Below are positions 10,274-18,706 of a stretch of 64,000 nt of DNA, piece by piece. The notes under the pieces are model-generated. The model ran no database searches and had not been told where the DNA came from. It was given only the letters and a program-made list of their open reading frames with translations. Position numbers and translations under genes: made by a program. The stretch lies in NCBI GenBank assembly GCA_963666035.2, contig CAXXJI010000003.1, forward strand, positions 248,001 to 312,000, read 5' to 3'. The DNA is from CALMFG01 sp963666035. GTDB lineage: Bacteria > Bacillota > Clostridia > Christensenellales > CALMFG01. The stretch's first letter is position 1. Every line of letters begins with the position of its first letter.

Positions 10274-10492
10274 TTAATTATCCCAACGGGAAACCACCGC
10301 ACCTGTATCGTCGGTGAAGGATCCGAGAATGATGGTAATCATATCATAGATATAGCCGATACTGAAAAGGCCGCCCGTGCAAAGCCAAATGAGTCCGGTA
10401 CCGATTTTTCCAACATAGAACCGGTGGATTCCAAGATAGCCCAAAAAGATACAAAGTAGCAGCGTCACTGTTCTTGAACGTGTAGATTCCAT
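10274..10492 (-). CDS. TM2-domain membrane protein
   Basis: A 72-residue protein with the TM2 domain pattern: a first helix ending in FLGYLGIHRFYVGK, then GTGLIWLCTGG and a second helix with the D in YDMITI. TM2 proteins are small two-helix membrane proteins of unknown function. The ATG has a GGAGG site. A TATAAT box on the minus strand near 10527, with TTGTAT 18 bases upstream, suggests its own promoter, so it is probably monocistronic. Confidence 0.85.
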   Translation of the reverse strand: MESTRSRTVTLLLCIFLGYLGIHRFYVGKIGTGLIWLCTGGLFSIGYIYDMITIILGSFTDDTGAVVSRWDN

Positions 10493-10556
10493 GATAAACC
10501 TCCAGTAAAAAATATGATTAATTCTATTATAGCGTATGAACTAAAAAGGATACAAG

Positions 10557-10592
10557 AAGAACCTGCCGGGGATGACAGGTTCTTTCTTTTTT
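10557..10592 (-). terminator. Hairpin after the XRE gene
   Basis: AAGAACCTG and CAGGTTCTT form a strong stem between the XRE gene and the TM2 gene promoter. The T-run is better on the plus strand, but only minus-strand genes border it, so I read it as the end of the DUF2975/XRE unit. Confidence 0.55.
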
Positions 10593-10600
10593 GATAAAAG

Positions 10601-10825
10601 TTATTGGTCGCCTTCTTCGTCATCACCCGGCGCGTATTCCAGAATATCGCCCGGAGTACAATTCAGGGTTTCGCAGATGGCCGAAAGTGTATTGAATCGG
10701 ATTCCCTTGACTTTGCCGTTTTTTAAGAGCGACAAATTGACAGTGGAAAGGCCGACTTTTTCGGATAGGGTGTTCAGCGACATTTTGCGGTCTACCATCA
10801 CACGGTCCAATCGAATAATAATCAT
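10601..10825 (-). CDS. Small XRE-family (Cro/CI, YozG-like) transcriptional regulator
   Basis: A 74-residue helix-turn-helix protein. The HTH covers MSLNTLSEKVGLSTVNLSLL and the following NGKVKGIRFNTLSAICETLN, ending with CTPGDILEY as in YozG-type regulators. It is the second gene of a pair with a DUF2975 membrane protein 10 bases upstream, an arrangement common in Bacillota. The membrane partner may influence the regulator, but that is inference. Confidence 0.9.
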   Translation of the reverse strand: MIIIRLDRVMVDRKMSLNTLSEKVGLSTVNLSLLKNGKVKGIRFNTLSAICETLNCTPGDILEYAPGDDEEGDQ

Positions 10826-10835
10826 CTTAAATCAC

Positions 10836-11423
10836 CTACACAATCGATTCGTTATCTTGCTGCAGACCTGCGCCGAATTCAAAGATCTCCGCCAAAGCCA
10901 GAATGAGAAGCCCATATATTATGGTAGAGAATCTAACTGAGATATCAAAGCGGGAGCCGCCCAGCGGGAAATTCCCCGCCAGAGCCACGCTGAAAATCAG
11001 ATTGACAAAAAACAAAACGGCGGTGTAAACAAAGAACGAGATACCGATTGATTTTAAAATGCGGATGCTCTTTTCGTGAAAAGGCGTTTCGGTTTTGACG
11101 ATGTTGCCAAACAGGCGGGACACCGACTTAAACAGATAGCAGATGAATGCGAGCCCCACTGCGCCTGCCGTAATAGCGGCGATAATCAGTGTATGGAAAA
11201 ACGCGTTGGTCGGCATCACCGGAATCTCAATGGCGGGGATATGTTCGGTAATCAGCTGCTCGGCGAGACCTGAGATATCCAGTCCTGTGGTTGCTATCAC
11301 CACTTCGCCGATAATGGCAGCCATTAGGCCGATGGCACCAGCGACGAGGATGATAATGAATAAAACATTCGCAATCACCTCATATACGCGAAAGCGCTTT
11401 AATTTTCTTTCCTGCATTTTCAT
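10836..11423 (-). CDS. DUF2975-type membrane protein
   Basis: A 195-residue protein with four predicted membrane helices (about residues 14-38, 70-95, 115-140 and 160-185) and a charged N-terminus. The layout and the downstream YozG-like HTH gene match DUF2975 proteins, whose function is not known. An AAAAGGAG site lies 8 bases before the ATG. A near-consensus promoter lies upstream at 11466-11494, and the XRE gene follows in the same unit. Confidence 0.8.
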   Translation of the reverse strand: MKMQERKLKRFRVYEVIANVLFIIILVAGAIGLMAAIIGEVVIATTGLDISGLAEQLITEHIPAIEIPVMPTNAFFHTLIIAAITAGAVGLAFICYLFKSVSRLFGNIVKTETPFHEKSIRILKSIGISFFVYTAVLFFVNLIFSVALAGNFPLGGSRFDISVRFSTIIYGLLILALAEIFEFGAGLQQDNESIV

Positions 11424-11465
11424 ATAAATTTTCTCCTTTTAATTTGCAATTCATTTTATGAGTTC

Positions 11466-11494
11466 ATTATACACACTTGATTTATGAATGTCAA
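11466..11494 (-). promoter_or_regulatory. Sigma-A promoter for the DUF2975/XRE pair
   Basis: On the minus strand TTGACA (11494-11489) and TATAAT (11471-11466) match consensus exactly with a 17-base spacer, about 40 bases upstream of the DUF2975 start. Confidence 0.85.
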
Positions 11495-11553
11495 TAATAA
11501 TATTAAATAAAACATTAAAAATAATATATAATACATAAATATAATTGTGCGCA

Positions 11554-11577
11554 ACAAAAAAGCCCCAAATAAGGGGC
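11554..11577 (-). terminator. Terminator of the MarR/hydrolase unit
   Basis: GCCCC and GGGGC (11562-11577) form a compact stem, and the minus-strand transcript continues with TTTTTTG. It lies 20 bases after the hydrolase stop. Confidence 0.8.
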
Positions 11578-11595
11578 GGGAAATCATACTTTTTA

Positions 11596-12345
11596 TTATA
11601 CTTGTGCCTCAATCCATTTGCGGAGTATTTGAACATATTCATCGGGATGTCCGACAGAAAGCTCTCCATGCCGGTAGCCTGCAAGTCTTCTTACTTCCAC
11701 GGCGGGTAATACCCGTCCAAGGTGCTCGGCTGAGGAGAGAATGGCCGCGACTTCCTTTTCTCCGGCAAGAACCAGCGTTTTTGATTCGCAACCGCTGAGA
11801 GCGGGATTCACCCGAAAATCCGCGTTGGATTTTGTGATGTGGATGAGTGACGTTTTTGAAATCTTCTGGCTGGACTCAAAGTAGGTTTCAAAGTATTCTT
11901 CGGGAATAAACATCTGTCCAGCCTGCGCACGGGCAAACCAGCGCTGTTTGATTAAACCATAACTCAAGCCGACCAGCAGAATCATCCATTTTGCGGCCGG
12001 GCCCAACGGTTCGGTCAGCGCGGATTCGATGACGGAAAATTGGGCTGTGCTCGGCCGTTTGGCCAGTACATCCAAGGCCACTTGCGCGCCCAAAGAAAAC
12101 CCGCAGAGCGCCAAAACCTGCCCGCCAAGGTTTTTTTCAACATAGACAATCAAATGATCGGCCGAATTTGAGATATCAGAAAATTCATTGCCGTCGATAT
12201 CATGCCCGTCAATGATCGGTGTGATGATATGATAGTCTTGATATAGTTTGGCGATATGACGCTGCCACATCCACCAACTTAAACCGCCGCCGTGCAATAA
12301 TATGACGACGGGTTTGTTTTTGTCTCCAAAGTGTTTAAAAAGCAT
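11596..12345 (-). CDS. Alpha/beta-fold hydrolase
   Basis: A 249-residue alpha/beta hydrolase. The oxyanion segment LLHGGGLSWWMW is near residue 17, and the nucleophile serine is in GFSLGAQ near residue 100. Candidate acid and histidine residues lie in the C-terminal part (LVLAGEKE and GYRHGELSVGHPDEY). No signal peptide, so it is cytoplasmic; the substrate is unknown. It starts 14 bases after the MarR gene and shares its transcript. The position beside the fatty-acid operon could mean lipid or acyl substrates, but nothing in the sequence proves that. Confidence 0.85.
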   Translation of the reverse strand: MLFKHFGDKNKPVVILLHGGGLSWWMWQRHIAKLYQDYHIITPIIDGHDIDGNEFSDISNSADHLIVYVEKNLGGQVLALCGFSLGAQVALDVLAKRPSTAQFSVIESALTEPLGPAAKWMILLVGLSYGLIKQRWFARAQAGQMFIPEEYFETYFESSQKISKTSLIHITKSNADFRVNPALSGCESKTLVLAGEKEVAAILSSAEHLGRVLPAVEVRRLAGYRHGELSVGHPDEYVQILRKWIEAQV

Positions 12346-12359
12346 ACAGCACCATTAAT

Positions 12360-12803
12360 CTAGTATGAATTAAAAAAGTCAGCCAGGTTCTTAAGCCCCC
12401 TTAAAAGCTCGGGGTATTCGGAAATATCAAAATCGGTCAGCACAGCCTCCACCATATCATCATGAAAACGTTTGTGCTGGCTGTATGTATCCTCACCGAT
12501 CTGTGTCAGCCCCAGTGTAGATTTACGTTTATCTTCGCTAGAAACGTTCTTGCTGACAAAACCTTTTTTTACCAGGCGATCGATACACACGCTGGCGGTG
12601 GCTTTGGAGATATGCATTTTATCGGCGACGTCGGTTAAAATGGGGTCGGGTACGTCTTTGATGATTTCGATCGAGTGCAATTCAGTGCGCGATAGCCGCT
12701 TGTCGGAAGCGAGAGATACCTGTTTGGCTTGGATATCCAGTATTCGGTAGAAGATGTCTTTTAAATATCCGTTGAGCAATTCGCGAATTTTATCGGTTTC
12801 CAT
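12360..12803 (-). CDS. MarR-family regulator, possible FabT-like repressor of fatty-acid synthesis
   Basis: A 147-residue winged-helix protein. The recognition region is VADKMHISKATASVCIDRLVKKGFV, a MarR pattern, followed by the wing with SSEDKRKSTLGLTQIG. The frame opens at GTG 12845, but a TATAAT box at 12852-12847 would start transcription near 12840, so ATG 12803 (METDKIREL) is the better start. It is divergent from the acc-fab operon, whose -10 box carries a palindrome. FabT, the MarR repressor of streptococcal fab genes, has the same genomic logic; the equivalence is inference. Confidence 0.85.
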   Translation of the reverse strand: METDKIRELLNGYLKDIFYRILDIQAKQVSLASDKRLSRTELHSIEIIKDVPDPILTDVADKMHISKATASVCIDRLVKKGFVSKNVSSEDKRKSTLGLTQIGEDTYSQHKRFHDDMVEAVLTDFDISEYPELLRGLKNLADFFNSY

Positions 12804-12920
12804 TAAGTCTAAATTTCTCCCTTTCTTAAGGCTGCCGCTTTTCACTATTATACCGTGAAAAGGCAGTTTTTAGTAGACATTATCGTTTTGTAATAATTCT
12901 TTAACATTTACGTGTTTCAA

Positions 12921-12949
12921 TTGACTTTATTATACCATTATGTTAGTAT
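12921..12949 (+). promoter_or_regulatory. Promoter of the acc-fab operon
   Basis: TTGACT (12921-12926) and TAGTAT (12944-12949) are separated by 17 bases, about 60 bases upstream of accB. The -10 box lies inside a perfect inverted repeat. Confidence 0.75.
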
Positions 12950-12957
12950 GTCTAACA
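12941..12957. promoter_or_regulatory. Putative MarR operator overlapping the acc-fab -10 box
   Basis: TGTTAG-TATGT-CTAACA is a perfect 6-5-6 inverted repeat. Its left arm covers most of the -10 hexamer, so a bound dimer would block RNA polymerase. The divergent MarR gene is the natural candidate to bind it. Confidence 0.65.
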
Positions 12958-13007
12958 AGTTTGTTATTGTACAGGCGTATTTTTTTTGAGAGGAGGGGAT
13001 ACGTGAC

Positions 13008-13424
13008 ATGTCAAACGATGAGATCTTCGGTATTATAAATTTTATTAATTCATTATCTTTCTCAGAATTTGAACTGGACACAGGCGAAATAAAAATCCGC
13101 ATCCAACGCGAAACGGAAAACAATCAAACAAAAACCAAATCATCGATCGGTACACCAGCCGCCGTCAATATTCGGCAGGCTTCGGGGGCTTCTTTAGTTG
13201 CACCCATTTCAGGTGTGTTCTATCAGGCATCGGCACCGGGCGAGAAACCTTTTGTATCGGTGGGTGACACCGTGAAGAAGGGCGACACTCTTTGCATACT
13301 GGAAGCCATGAAGATGATGAACGAGGTCAAGTCCGACCGGGACGGCGTCATCAAGGAAATTCTGGCGACAGACGGCGATCCGGTGGAAGAAAAAGACGTA
13401 TTGTTTGTTTTTAGGGGAGCGTAA
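13008..13424 (+). CDS. accB: Biotin carboxyl carrier protein of acetyl-CoA carboxylase
   Basis: BCCP carries the biotin that shuttles CO2 between AccC and AccAD. The 138 residues consist of an N-terminal dimer helix, a linker rich in T/S/A/K (about residues 42-55) and a C-terminal biotinyl domain with the lysine in EAMKMMNEV (about residue 104). A strong GAGGAGGGG site precedes the ATG. It is the first gene of the operon, 8 bases before accC. Confidence 0.95.
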   Translation: MSNDEIFGIINFINSLSFSEFELDTGEIKIRIQRETENNQTKTKSSIGTPAAVNIRQASGASLVAPISGVFYQASAPGEKPFVSVGDTVKKGDTLCILEAMKMMNEVKSDRDGVIKEILATDGDPVEEKDVLFVFRGA

Positions 13425-13432
13425 AAAAGGAT

Positions 13433-14824
13433 ATGAATCGAATTTTGATTGCGAACCGGGGCGAAGTGGCGGTGCGGATAATTCGTACGTGCAAAAAGCT
13501 TGGCCTTGAAAGTGTCGCGATTTTTTCCGACGCGGACAGAGACGCTTATTTTACCAGATTGGCGGACCATGCGGTATGCATTGGTCCCGCCAAAGCGGAG
13601 AAATCCTATTTGAACATAGCGGCGATTATCGCAGCGGCTAAAGCCTTTAAGGTCTGCGCCATCCATCCCGGCATCGGATTTTTATCCGAGAGCGCGGTGT
13701 TTCAGCGCGCCTGCACGGCGGCCGGTATCACGTTTATCGGCCCTTCGGCCGAAGCGATGGAGACGCTGGGTGACAAAGCGAAAGCACGAACCCTGATGAT
13801 CGAAAACGGCATTCCGGTGCCGCCCGGATCCAACGGCGAAGTCAGCGATTTGGCCGAGGCGAAAAAGCTTGCTGAGAAGATCGGTTATCCGGTCATCATC
13901 AAAGCCTCGCACGGCGGGGGCGGAGGCGGTATCCGCATTGTTTTTGACAGGAAAAATTTCGACAGCGAATTTAATTTGGTTAAGCAGGAGGCGCAAGCCT
14001 CTTTTGGTAGTGCCAGCGTGTATCTGGAGCGGTATCTAACCGAGACACGCCATATTGAAGTGCAGATTCTGGCCGACAGCTTTGGGCACGTTTTGCATCT
14101 GGGCACACGCGAATGCAGTATGCAGCGAAAGAATCAGAAACTGGTTGAAGAAGCGCCTGCGCCGCACTTGCCAGACGAAGTTCGGGCGGCGATGGAACAC
14201 ACCGCGGTGGCGATCGCTAAAGTGGTGGGTTACCAGAATGCAGGGACGGTGGAATTTCTTTTAACCAAGGATAACGAATTTTTCTTTATGGAGATGAACA
14301 CCCGTATTCAGGTGGAACATCCGGTGACCGAGGCGGTCTTTGGGCTGGATTTGGTCAAGGCGCAGATACAGGTGGCCATGGGCCATGAGTTTGCCCTTTC
14401 GCAAGAGGATATCAAACCCTTTGGACACGCGGTGGAATGCCGCATCAACGCGGAAAATCCCACAGAGAATTTTAAGCCCTGTCCGGGCACGCTGAGCGAA
14501 CTGGCTTTCCCCAGCGGGTTTGGCGTACGGGTGGACAGCGGATACGTCAAGGGGGACAAAATCTCTCCCTTTTATGATTCCATGATTCTAAAAGTGATCT
14601 GTTTTGGAGCCAACCGCACCGAGGCTTTGGCGGCGTCGGCTGCGGCACTGGATGAGCTTTCTGTGGAAGGTGTGGATATCAACCGCGAATTTGCAAAAGC
14701 CATTTTGATGCATCCGGATTTTATAGGCGGACATATCAGCACAAAATGGATAGAAAACACACTGTGTCCGGCGCTGTTTAAGCCGGAAACAGATATTTTG
14801 GAGAAGCAGTATGGAACTATTTAA
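13433..14824 (+). CDS. accC: Acetyl-CoA carboxylase, biotin carboxylase subunit
   Basis: AccC carboxylates biotin on AccB using ATP and bicarbonate. The 463 residues show the three parts of the family: N-terminal ILIANRGEVAVRIIR, the ATP-grasp glycine loop SHGGGGGGIR, and the active-site region EMNTRIQVEHPVTE. The length is slightly above the usual 445-450. The 3' end overlaps accD by 14 bases, so the subunits are translationally coupled. Confidence 0.95.
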   Translation: MNRILIANRGEVAVRIIRTCKKLGLESVAIFSDADRDAYFTRLADHAVCIGPAKAEKSYLNIAAIIAAAKAFKVCAIHPGIGFLSESAVFQRACTAAGITFIGPSAEAMETLGDKAKARTLMIENGIPVPPGSNGEVSDLAEAKKLAEKIGYPVIIKASHGGGGGGIRIVFDRKNFDSEFNLVKQEAQASFGSASVYLERYLTETRHIEVQILADSFGHVLHLGTRECSMQRKNQKLVEEAPAPHLPDEVRAAMEHTAVAIAKVVGYQNAGTVEFLLTKDNEFFFMEMNTRIQVEHPVTEAVFGLDLVKAQIQVAMGHEFALSQEDIKPFGHAVECRINAENPTENFKPCPGTLSELAFPSGFGVRVDSGYVKGDKISPFYDSMILKVICFGANRTEALAASAAALDELSVEGVDINREFAKAILMHPDFIGGHISTKWIENTLCPALFKPETDILEKQYGTI

Positions 14825-15659
14825 ACAGCAGATCAGTGAAACCGAGAATAGTTTTAGCGCTGCGCTGCCGACGTTTTTGACATGTGGCGGCTGCGGTAAA
14901 CAAAGCCTGGCCGAGCTGGTATACATGAACGGGTCGGTTTGTCCGTTCTGCGGCGGTCTTTTTCGTATGCCTGCCCGTGATCGTATTGAGATGCTGGCGG
15001 ACGACGGAACTTTTCATGAAATTAATGAAAAAAGAGCCAGCACTGATCCTTTAGCGTTTCCGCAATATCAGGACAAGCTGAAAAAAGGGCGGGACACGAC
15101 GGGGCTCAGTGATGCCATCATCACCGGCACATGTGAGATGGGCGGTTATCCTTGCGGTTTGGGTGTGCTGGACAGTCGCTTCATCATGGGGTCCATGGGT
15201 GCTGTGGTCGGCGAAAAAATATGTGATCTGGCGGAAAAATGCTTAAAGCAGCACATCCCGTTGATTCTTGTCTCGGCTTCGGGCGGAGCGAGAATGCAGG
15301 AAGGGATGATCTCGCTCTGGCAGATGATGCGCACTACCATGGCGGTCAACAAATTGGGAGAAGCGGGGATTTTGTATATCAGCGTATTGACCGATCCGAC
15401 TTCCGGCGGTGTCACAGCCAGCTTTGCGATGCAGGGTGATGTGATTTTGGCCGAACCCAAAGCGTTTGTCGGATTTGCCGGACCGCGCGTGATTAACCAG
15501 ACCGTCAACGAAGACATTCCGGACGGGTTTCAATCCGCGGAATATATGTATCAGCAGGGCATGATTGACGCGATTGTACCGCGGGAAGAGATGAAAGCGG
15601 CATTGACGCAAATCCTGTCTTTGCATGCGGGGAAGCAAGGTGACGATCATGGCGAGTAA
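14811..15659 (+). CDS. accD: Acetyl-CoA carboxylase carboxyltransferase, beta subunit
   Basis: AccD is half of the carboxyltransferase that moves CO2 from biotin to acetyl-CoA. The 282 residues carry the zinc ribbon CGGC-x15-CPFC near residue 24 and the crotonase-type core with SASGGARMQEG and GDVILAEPKAFVGFAG. It overlaps accC upstream and accA downstream (11 bases), giving a fully coupled accCDA block. Confidence 0.95.
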   Translation: MELFKQQISETENSFSAALPTFLTCGGCGKQSLAELVYMNGSVCPFCGGLFRMPARDRIEMLADDGTFHEINEKRASTDPLAFPQYQDKLKKGRDTTGLSDAIITGTCEMGGYPCGLGVLDSRFIMGSMGAVVGEKICDLAEKCLKQHIPLILVSASGGARMQEGMISLWQMMRTTMAVNKLGEAGILYISVLTDPTSGGVTASFAMQGDVILAEPKAFVGFAGPRVINQTVNEDIPDGFQSAEYMYQQGMIDAIVPREEMKAALTQILSLHAGKQGDDHGE

Positions 15660-16467
15660 AACAAAACAGGGGACGGCACATCGCGCGTGGGATTGCATTA
15701 AAAACGCGAGGATGCAGGATCGTCCGCAGACACGGGATTATATCCGTGCGCTGACATCCGAGTTTTTTGAAGTGCATGGCGACCGCACGCTGGGAGAAGA
15801 TGCGGCCATGGTGACCGGAGTCGGCAGAATTGATGATTTGGTATTTACCATTATTGGCCATCAGAAAGGCCATACCATAGAAGAACGTAAATTGTGTAAT
15901 TTCGGTATGCCGCACCCCAGTGGATATCGTAAATCGATGCGTGCGATTAAACAGGCTGAGAAATTCGGGCGGCCCATTCTTTGTCTGGTGGATACGCCGG
16001 GCGCGTTTTGCGGCGTGGATGCCGAAGAGCGGGGACAGGGCAATGTGATCGCAGAGCATTTAAGCTGTATCGCTTCGGCCAAGGTACCGGTCATTTCGGT
16101 GGTCATCGGCGAAGGCGGCAGCGGGGGGGCACTCGCAATTGCCATTGCGGACAAACTGATGATGATGGAGAACACCTATTTTAGTGTCATCACGCCCGAA
16201 GGGTGTGCATCCATTCTGTTTAAGGACGCGTCCAAGGCCGAACTGGCGGCCGAGAGCCTGGCGTTGACACCCAAGGACTTACTTAAACTCGGTATCGCCG
16301 ATGCACTGATTAAAGAAGATGAAGACTTTGGTCTTGAGAATATGAAACATACGACTGATCGTCTTAAAACCGCGGTGATGGATACATTAAGTGAACTTTC
16401 GGGGCAAAAGCCGGAAGCGCTGGTCAAAGCGCGGTATAAAAAAATGCTGGACATGAAAGGATTTTAA
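15649..16467 (+). CDS. accA: Acetyl-CoA carboxylase carboxyltransferase, alpha subunit
   Basis: AccA is the partner of AccD. Recognisable segments are RPQTRDYIRALTSEFFEVHG, the acyl-CoA binding loop LVDTPGAFCGVDAEERGQ and GEGGSGGALAI. I place the start at ATG 15649 (MASKTKQG, 272 residues) because AAGGTGA lies 6 bases upstream; an in-frame ATG at 15625 lies inside accD and has no such site. It is shorter than the enterobacterial protein because the N-terminal extension is trimmed, which is common in Bacillota. Confidence 0.94.
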   Translation: MASKTKQGTAHRAWDCIKNARMQDRPQTRDYIRALTSEFFEVHGDRTLGEDAAMVTGVGRIDDLVFTIIGHQKGHTIEERKLCNFGMPHPSGYRKSMRAIKQAEKFGRPILCLVDTPGAFCGVDAEERGQGNVIAEHLSCIASAKVPVISVVIGEGGSGGALAIAIADKLMMMENTYFSVITPEGCASILFKDASKAELAAESLALTPKDLLKLGIADALIKEDEDFGLENMKHTTDRLKTAVMDTLSELSGQKPEALVKARYKKMLDMKGF

Positions 16468-16472
16468 GAAAA

Positions 16473-17447
16473 TTGAGTATTTCTGCAAAAATCATCGGCG
16501 TGGGGGCAAGCGTCCCCAAAAAAGTCGTCGATAACCATATGCTCGAAGCCATTATGGATACGAGTGATGAATGGATTACAAAGAGAACTGGGATTTCGGA
16601 ACGCCGCGTGATGACCGAAGAAACCGTAACCGGTATGGCTGTGGATGCGGTTAAACAGGCGATGGCGCAGGCAGAAGTTAAAGCAGATGATATCGGCATC
16701 ATTGTGGGATGCACCGTCACTTCCGATTACGCAACTCCGTCACTGGCTTCGTTGGTGCAAAGAGGCATCGGGTGCGAAAGTGCCGCATCGATGGACGTGG
16801 CGGCAGGATGCACCGGCTTCATCTATGCGCTGACTGTCATCACATCCATGATGGACACACTGAACATTGACACCGGTCTTTTGGTGGCGGCCGAAAACCT
16901 CACCAGCCGGGCCAATTGGGAGGACAGAACCACCTGTATTCTGTTCGGCGACGGCGCCGGAGCTGTGGTGGTAAAACGGAGTGAAGTGAACCACATCAAG
17001 CATCCATTTTTAAAGGCGATTCCGGATACGGACGATGTGCTGTATATCAAAAATAAGCGAAACGATAACCCTTGGAGCAAAAATCAGGCCAATGACGATA
17101 TTTCGCTGGTGATGAAAGGGCAGGATGTTTTTGCCTTTGCCGTGGACGCGATGGAAAAAGCGATCAACTATCTGGAAGCCGAAATGGGCGATACCAAGAT
17201 TGATAAGATCGTACCGCATCAGGCCAACAACCGCATCATCCAGTTTGCCGCGCACAGTACCAATTTTGAAAAGGACCAGTTCTATGTGAATGTGGACAAA
17301 TACGCCAACACATCATCGGCCACCATCCCGATTGCGCTGAAGGAAGCACATGACAGCGGTTGGCTGAAAAAAGGCGACGAGGTGGCATTGGTTGGATTCG
17401 GCGCGGGCTTGACTTACGGCGGCATCGTGGTGAAGTGGGCCATATAA
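16473..17447 (+). CDS. fabH: 3-oxoacyl-ACP synthase III
   Basis: FabH starts fatty-acid chains by condensing acyl-CoA with malonyl-ACP. The 324 residues hold the Cys-His-Asn triad in VAAGCTGFIYAL (Cys near residue 112), PHQANNRI and the NTSSATIP region. The start is TTG at 16473, 5 bases after the accA stop; the ribosome site is weak, suggesting coupling to accA. The primer preference (acetyl or branched) cannot be read from sequence. Confidence 0.94.
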   Translation: MSISAKIIGVGASVPKKVVDNHMLEAIMDTSDEWITKRTGISERRVMTEETVTGMAVDAVKQAMAQAEVKADDIGIIVGCTVTSDYATPSLASLVQRGIGCESAASMDVAAGCTGFIYALTVITSMMDTLNIDTGLLVAAENLTSRANWEDRTTCILFGDGAGAVVVKRSEVNHIKHPFLKAIPDTDDVLYIKNKRNDNPWSKNQANDDISLVMKGQDVFAFAVDAMEKAINYLEAEMGDTKIDKIVPHQANNRIIQFAAHSTNFEKDQFYVNVDKYANTSSATIPIALKEAHDSGWLKKGDEVALVGFGAGLTYGGIVVKWAI

Positions 17448-17521
17448 TATATATAGTAGGAATTAGAGCGAAAAAACGCTTTAATGATAAATACATTTTA
17501 AAAAATGAGAGGTAAACACAC

Positions 17522-17746
17522 ATGAAAGAAAAAATTATTGCGATTTTGATGGAACAATTGGACTTATCCAAAGACGAAATTACCGAAGATTCAAACTTTG
17601 TGGATGATTTTGAAATGGATTCGCTGGACATGATGGAAATGGTCATTGAGATGGAAAAAGCGACCGGCATCAAGATTGAAAACGAAAAACTGGTGGATAT
17701 CAAAACAGTCGGCGATTTGTTCGCATACGTTGAGGAAAACAAGTAA
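17522..17746 (+). CDS. acpP: Acyl carrier protein
   Basis: A 74-residue acidic four-helix carrier. The phosphopantetheine serine is in FEMDSLDMMEMV (about residue 37). It follows fabH after 74 bases that hold a small AGCG-A6-CGCT hairpin and a GAGAGG ribosome site. The TAA stop shares its last base with the fabK ATG (TAATG), so the two are coupled. Confidence 0.95.
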   Translation: MKEKIIAILMEQLDLSKDEITEDSNFVDDFEMDSLDMMEMVIEMEKATGIKIENEKLVDIKTVGDLFAYVEENK

Positions 17747-18696
17747 TGACTAAGAACCCCATTTGCGAATTGTTCGGGATTGAGTATCCGATCGTTCAGG
17801 GCGGCATGGCCTGGGTTTCCAATGCACATATCGCGGCGGCCGTTAGCGAAGCGGGCGGCCTTGGGGTCATCGCGGCGGGCAATGCACCGGCGGACTGGGT
17901 GGCCGAACAAATTGATATCCTGCGCACCAAAACGGACAAACCCTTTGGTGTCAACGTGATGCTGCTTTCGCCGTTTAAAACGGAAGTGGCCAAAGTGGTT
18001 GCTGAAAAGAAGGTGCCTGTGGTCATCACCGGCGCGGGCAATCCGGGTGAGTTTTTGGAGCTGTGGCAGGCGAGCGGCGCCAAGGTGGTGCCGGTGGTGG
18101 CTTCCAGCGCGCTGGCGATCCGGATGGAGCGTATGGGCGTGGACGCCGTGGTGGCCGAAGGCTGTGAAGCCGGCGGGCATATCGGCGAGCTGACCACCAT
18201 GGTTCTGGTGCCGAATATCGTGGACGCGGTTTCTGTCCCCGTCATTGCGGCGGGCGGCATCGGCGACGCACGGAGTGCGGCTGCGGCTTTTTGCTTGGGG
18301 GCAAAAGGCATCCAGGTCGGCACACGCTTTATTTTGGCTACCGAGTGCACCACGCATCAGGCGTTTAAGGACAAAATATTGAAAGCCAAGGATGTGGACA
18401 GCAAGGTGACGGGAAGGGTAACCGGCCATCCGGTGCGTCTCTTACGTTCGCCGTTGGTGCGAGAAATGGCGCGGGTGGAATATGAACCCGATGCGGTTAA
18501 TAAGCTGGAAGCGCTGGGTGAAGGCTCCTTACGAAAAGCGGTTTTGGACGGCGACATCAAGGAAGGATCGTTTATGGCAGGCCAAGTGGCGTGTATGCTG
18601 AACGAAGAAATGCCGGCCAAGGCGATTATCGAAGATATTCTGGACAAACAAGCGATCCAAGCGATCTTTGAAAGTGTTAAAGCGGTAATAGGTTAG
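17746..18696 (+). CDS. fabK: Enoyl-ACP reductase II (FMN-dependent)
   Basis: FabK reduces trans-2-enoyl-ACP with NAD(P)H and FMN, completing each elongation cycle; it replaces FabI and is insensitive to triclosan. The 316 residues form a nitronate monooxygenase-like TIM barrel: IVQGGMAWVSN near the start, PFGVNVMLLSP, the catalytic histidine in EGCEAGGHIGELTT and the FMN phosphate loop AAGGIGDARS. The fab context separates it from true nitronate monooxygenases. Confidence 0.94.
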   Translation: MTKNPICELFGIEYPIVQGGMAWVSNAHIAAAVSEAGGLGVIAAGNAPADWVAEQIDILRTKTDKPFGVNVMLLSPFKTEVAKVVAEKKVPVVITGAGNPGEFLELWQASGAKVVPVVASSALAIRMERMGVDAVVAEGCEAGGHIGELTTMVLVPNIVDAVSVPVIAAGGIGDARSAAAAFCLGAKGIQVGTRFILATECTTHQAFKDKILKAKDVDSKVTGRVTGHPVRLLRSPLVREMARVEYEPDAVNKLEALGEGSLRKAVLDGDIKEGSFMAGQVACMLNEEMPAKAIIEDILDKQAIQAIFESVKAVIG

Positions 18697-18706
18697 GAGC
18701 AAAGTA

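Noticed and set aside
17236..18429. Long 397-codon minus-strand frame opposite fabH, acpP and fabK
   Set aside because: It crosses three clearly coding genes, has low-complexity composition and no ribosome site; a chance antisense frame.
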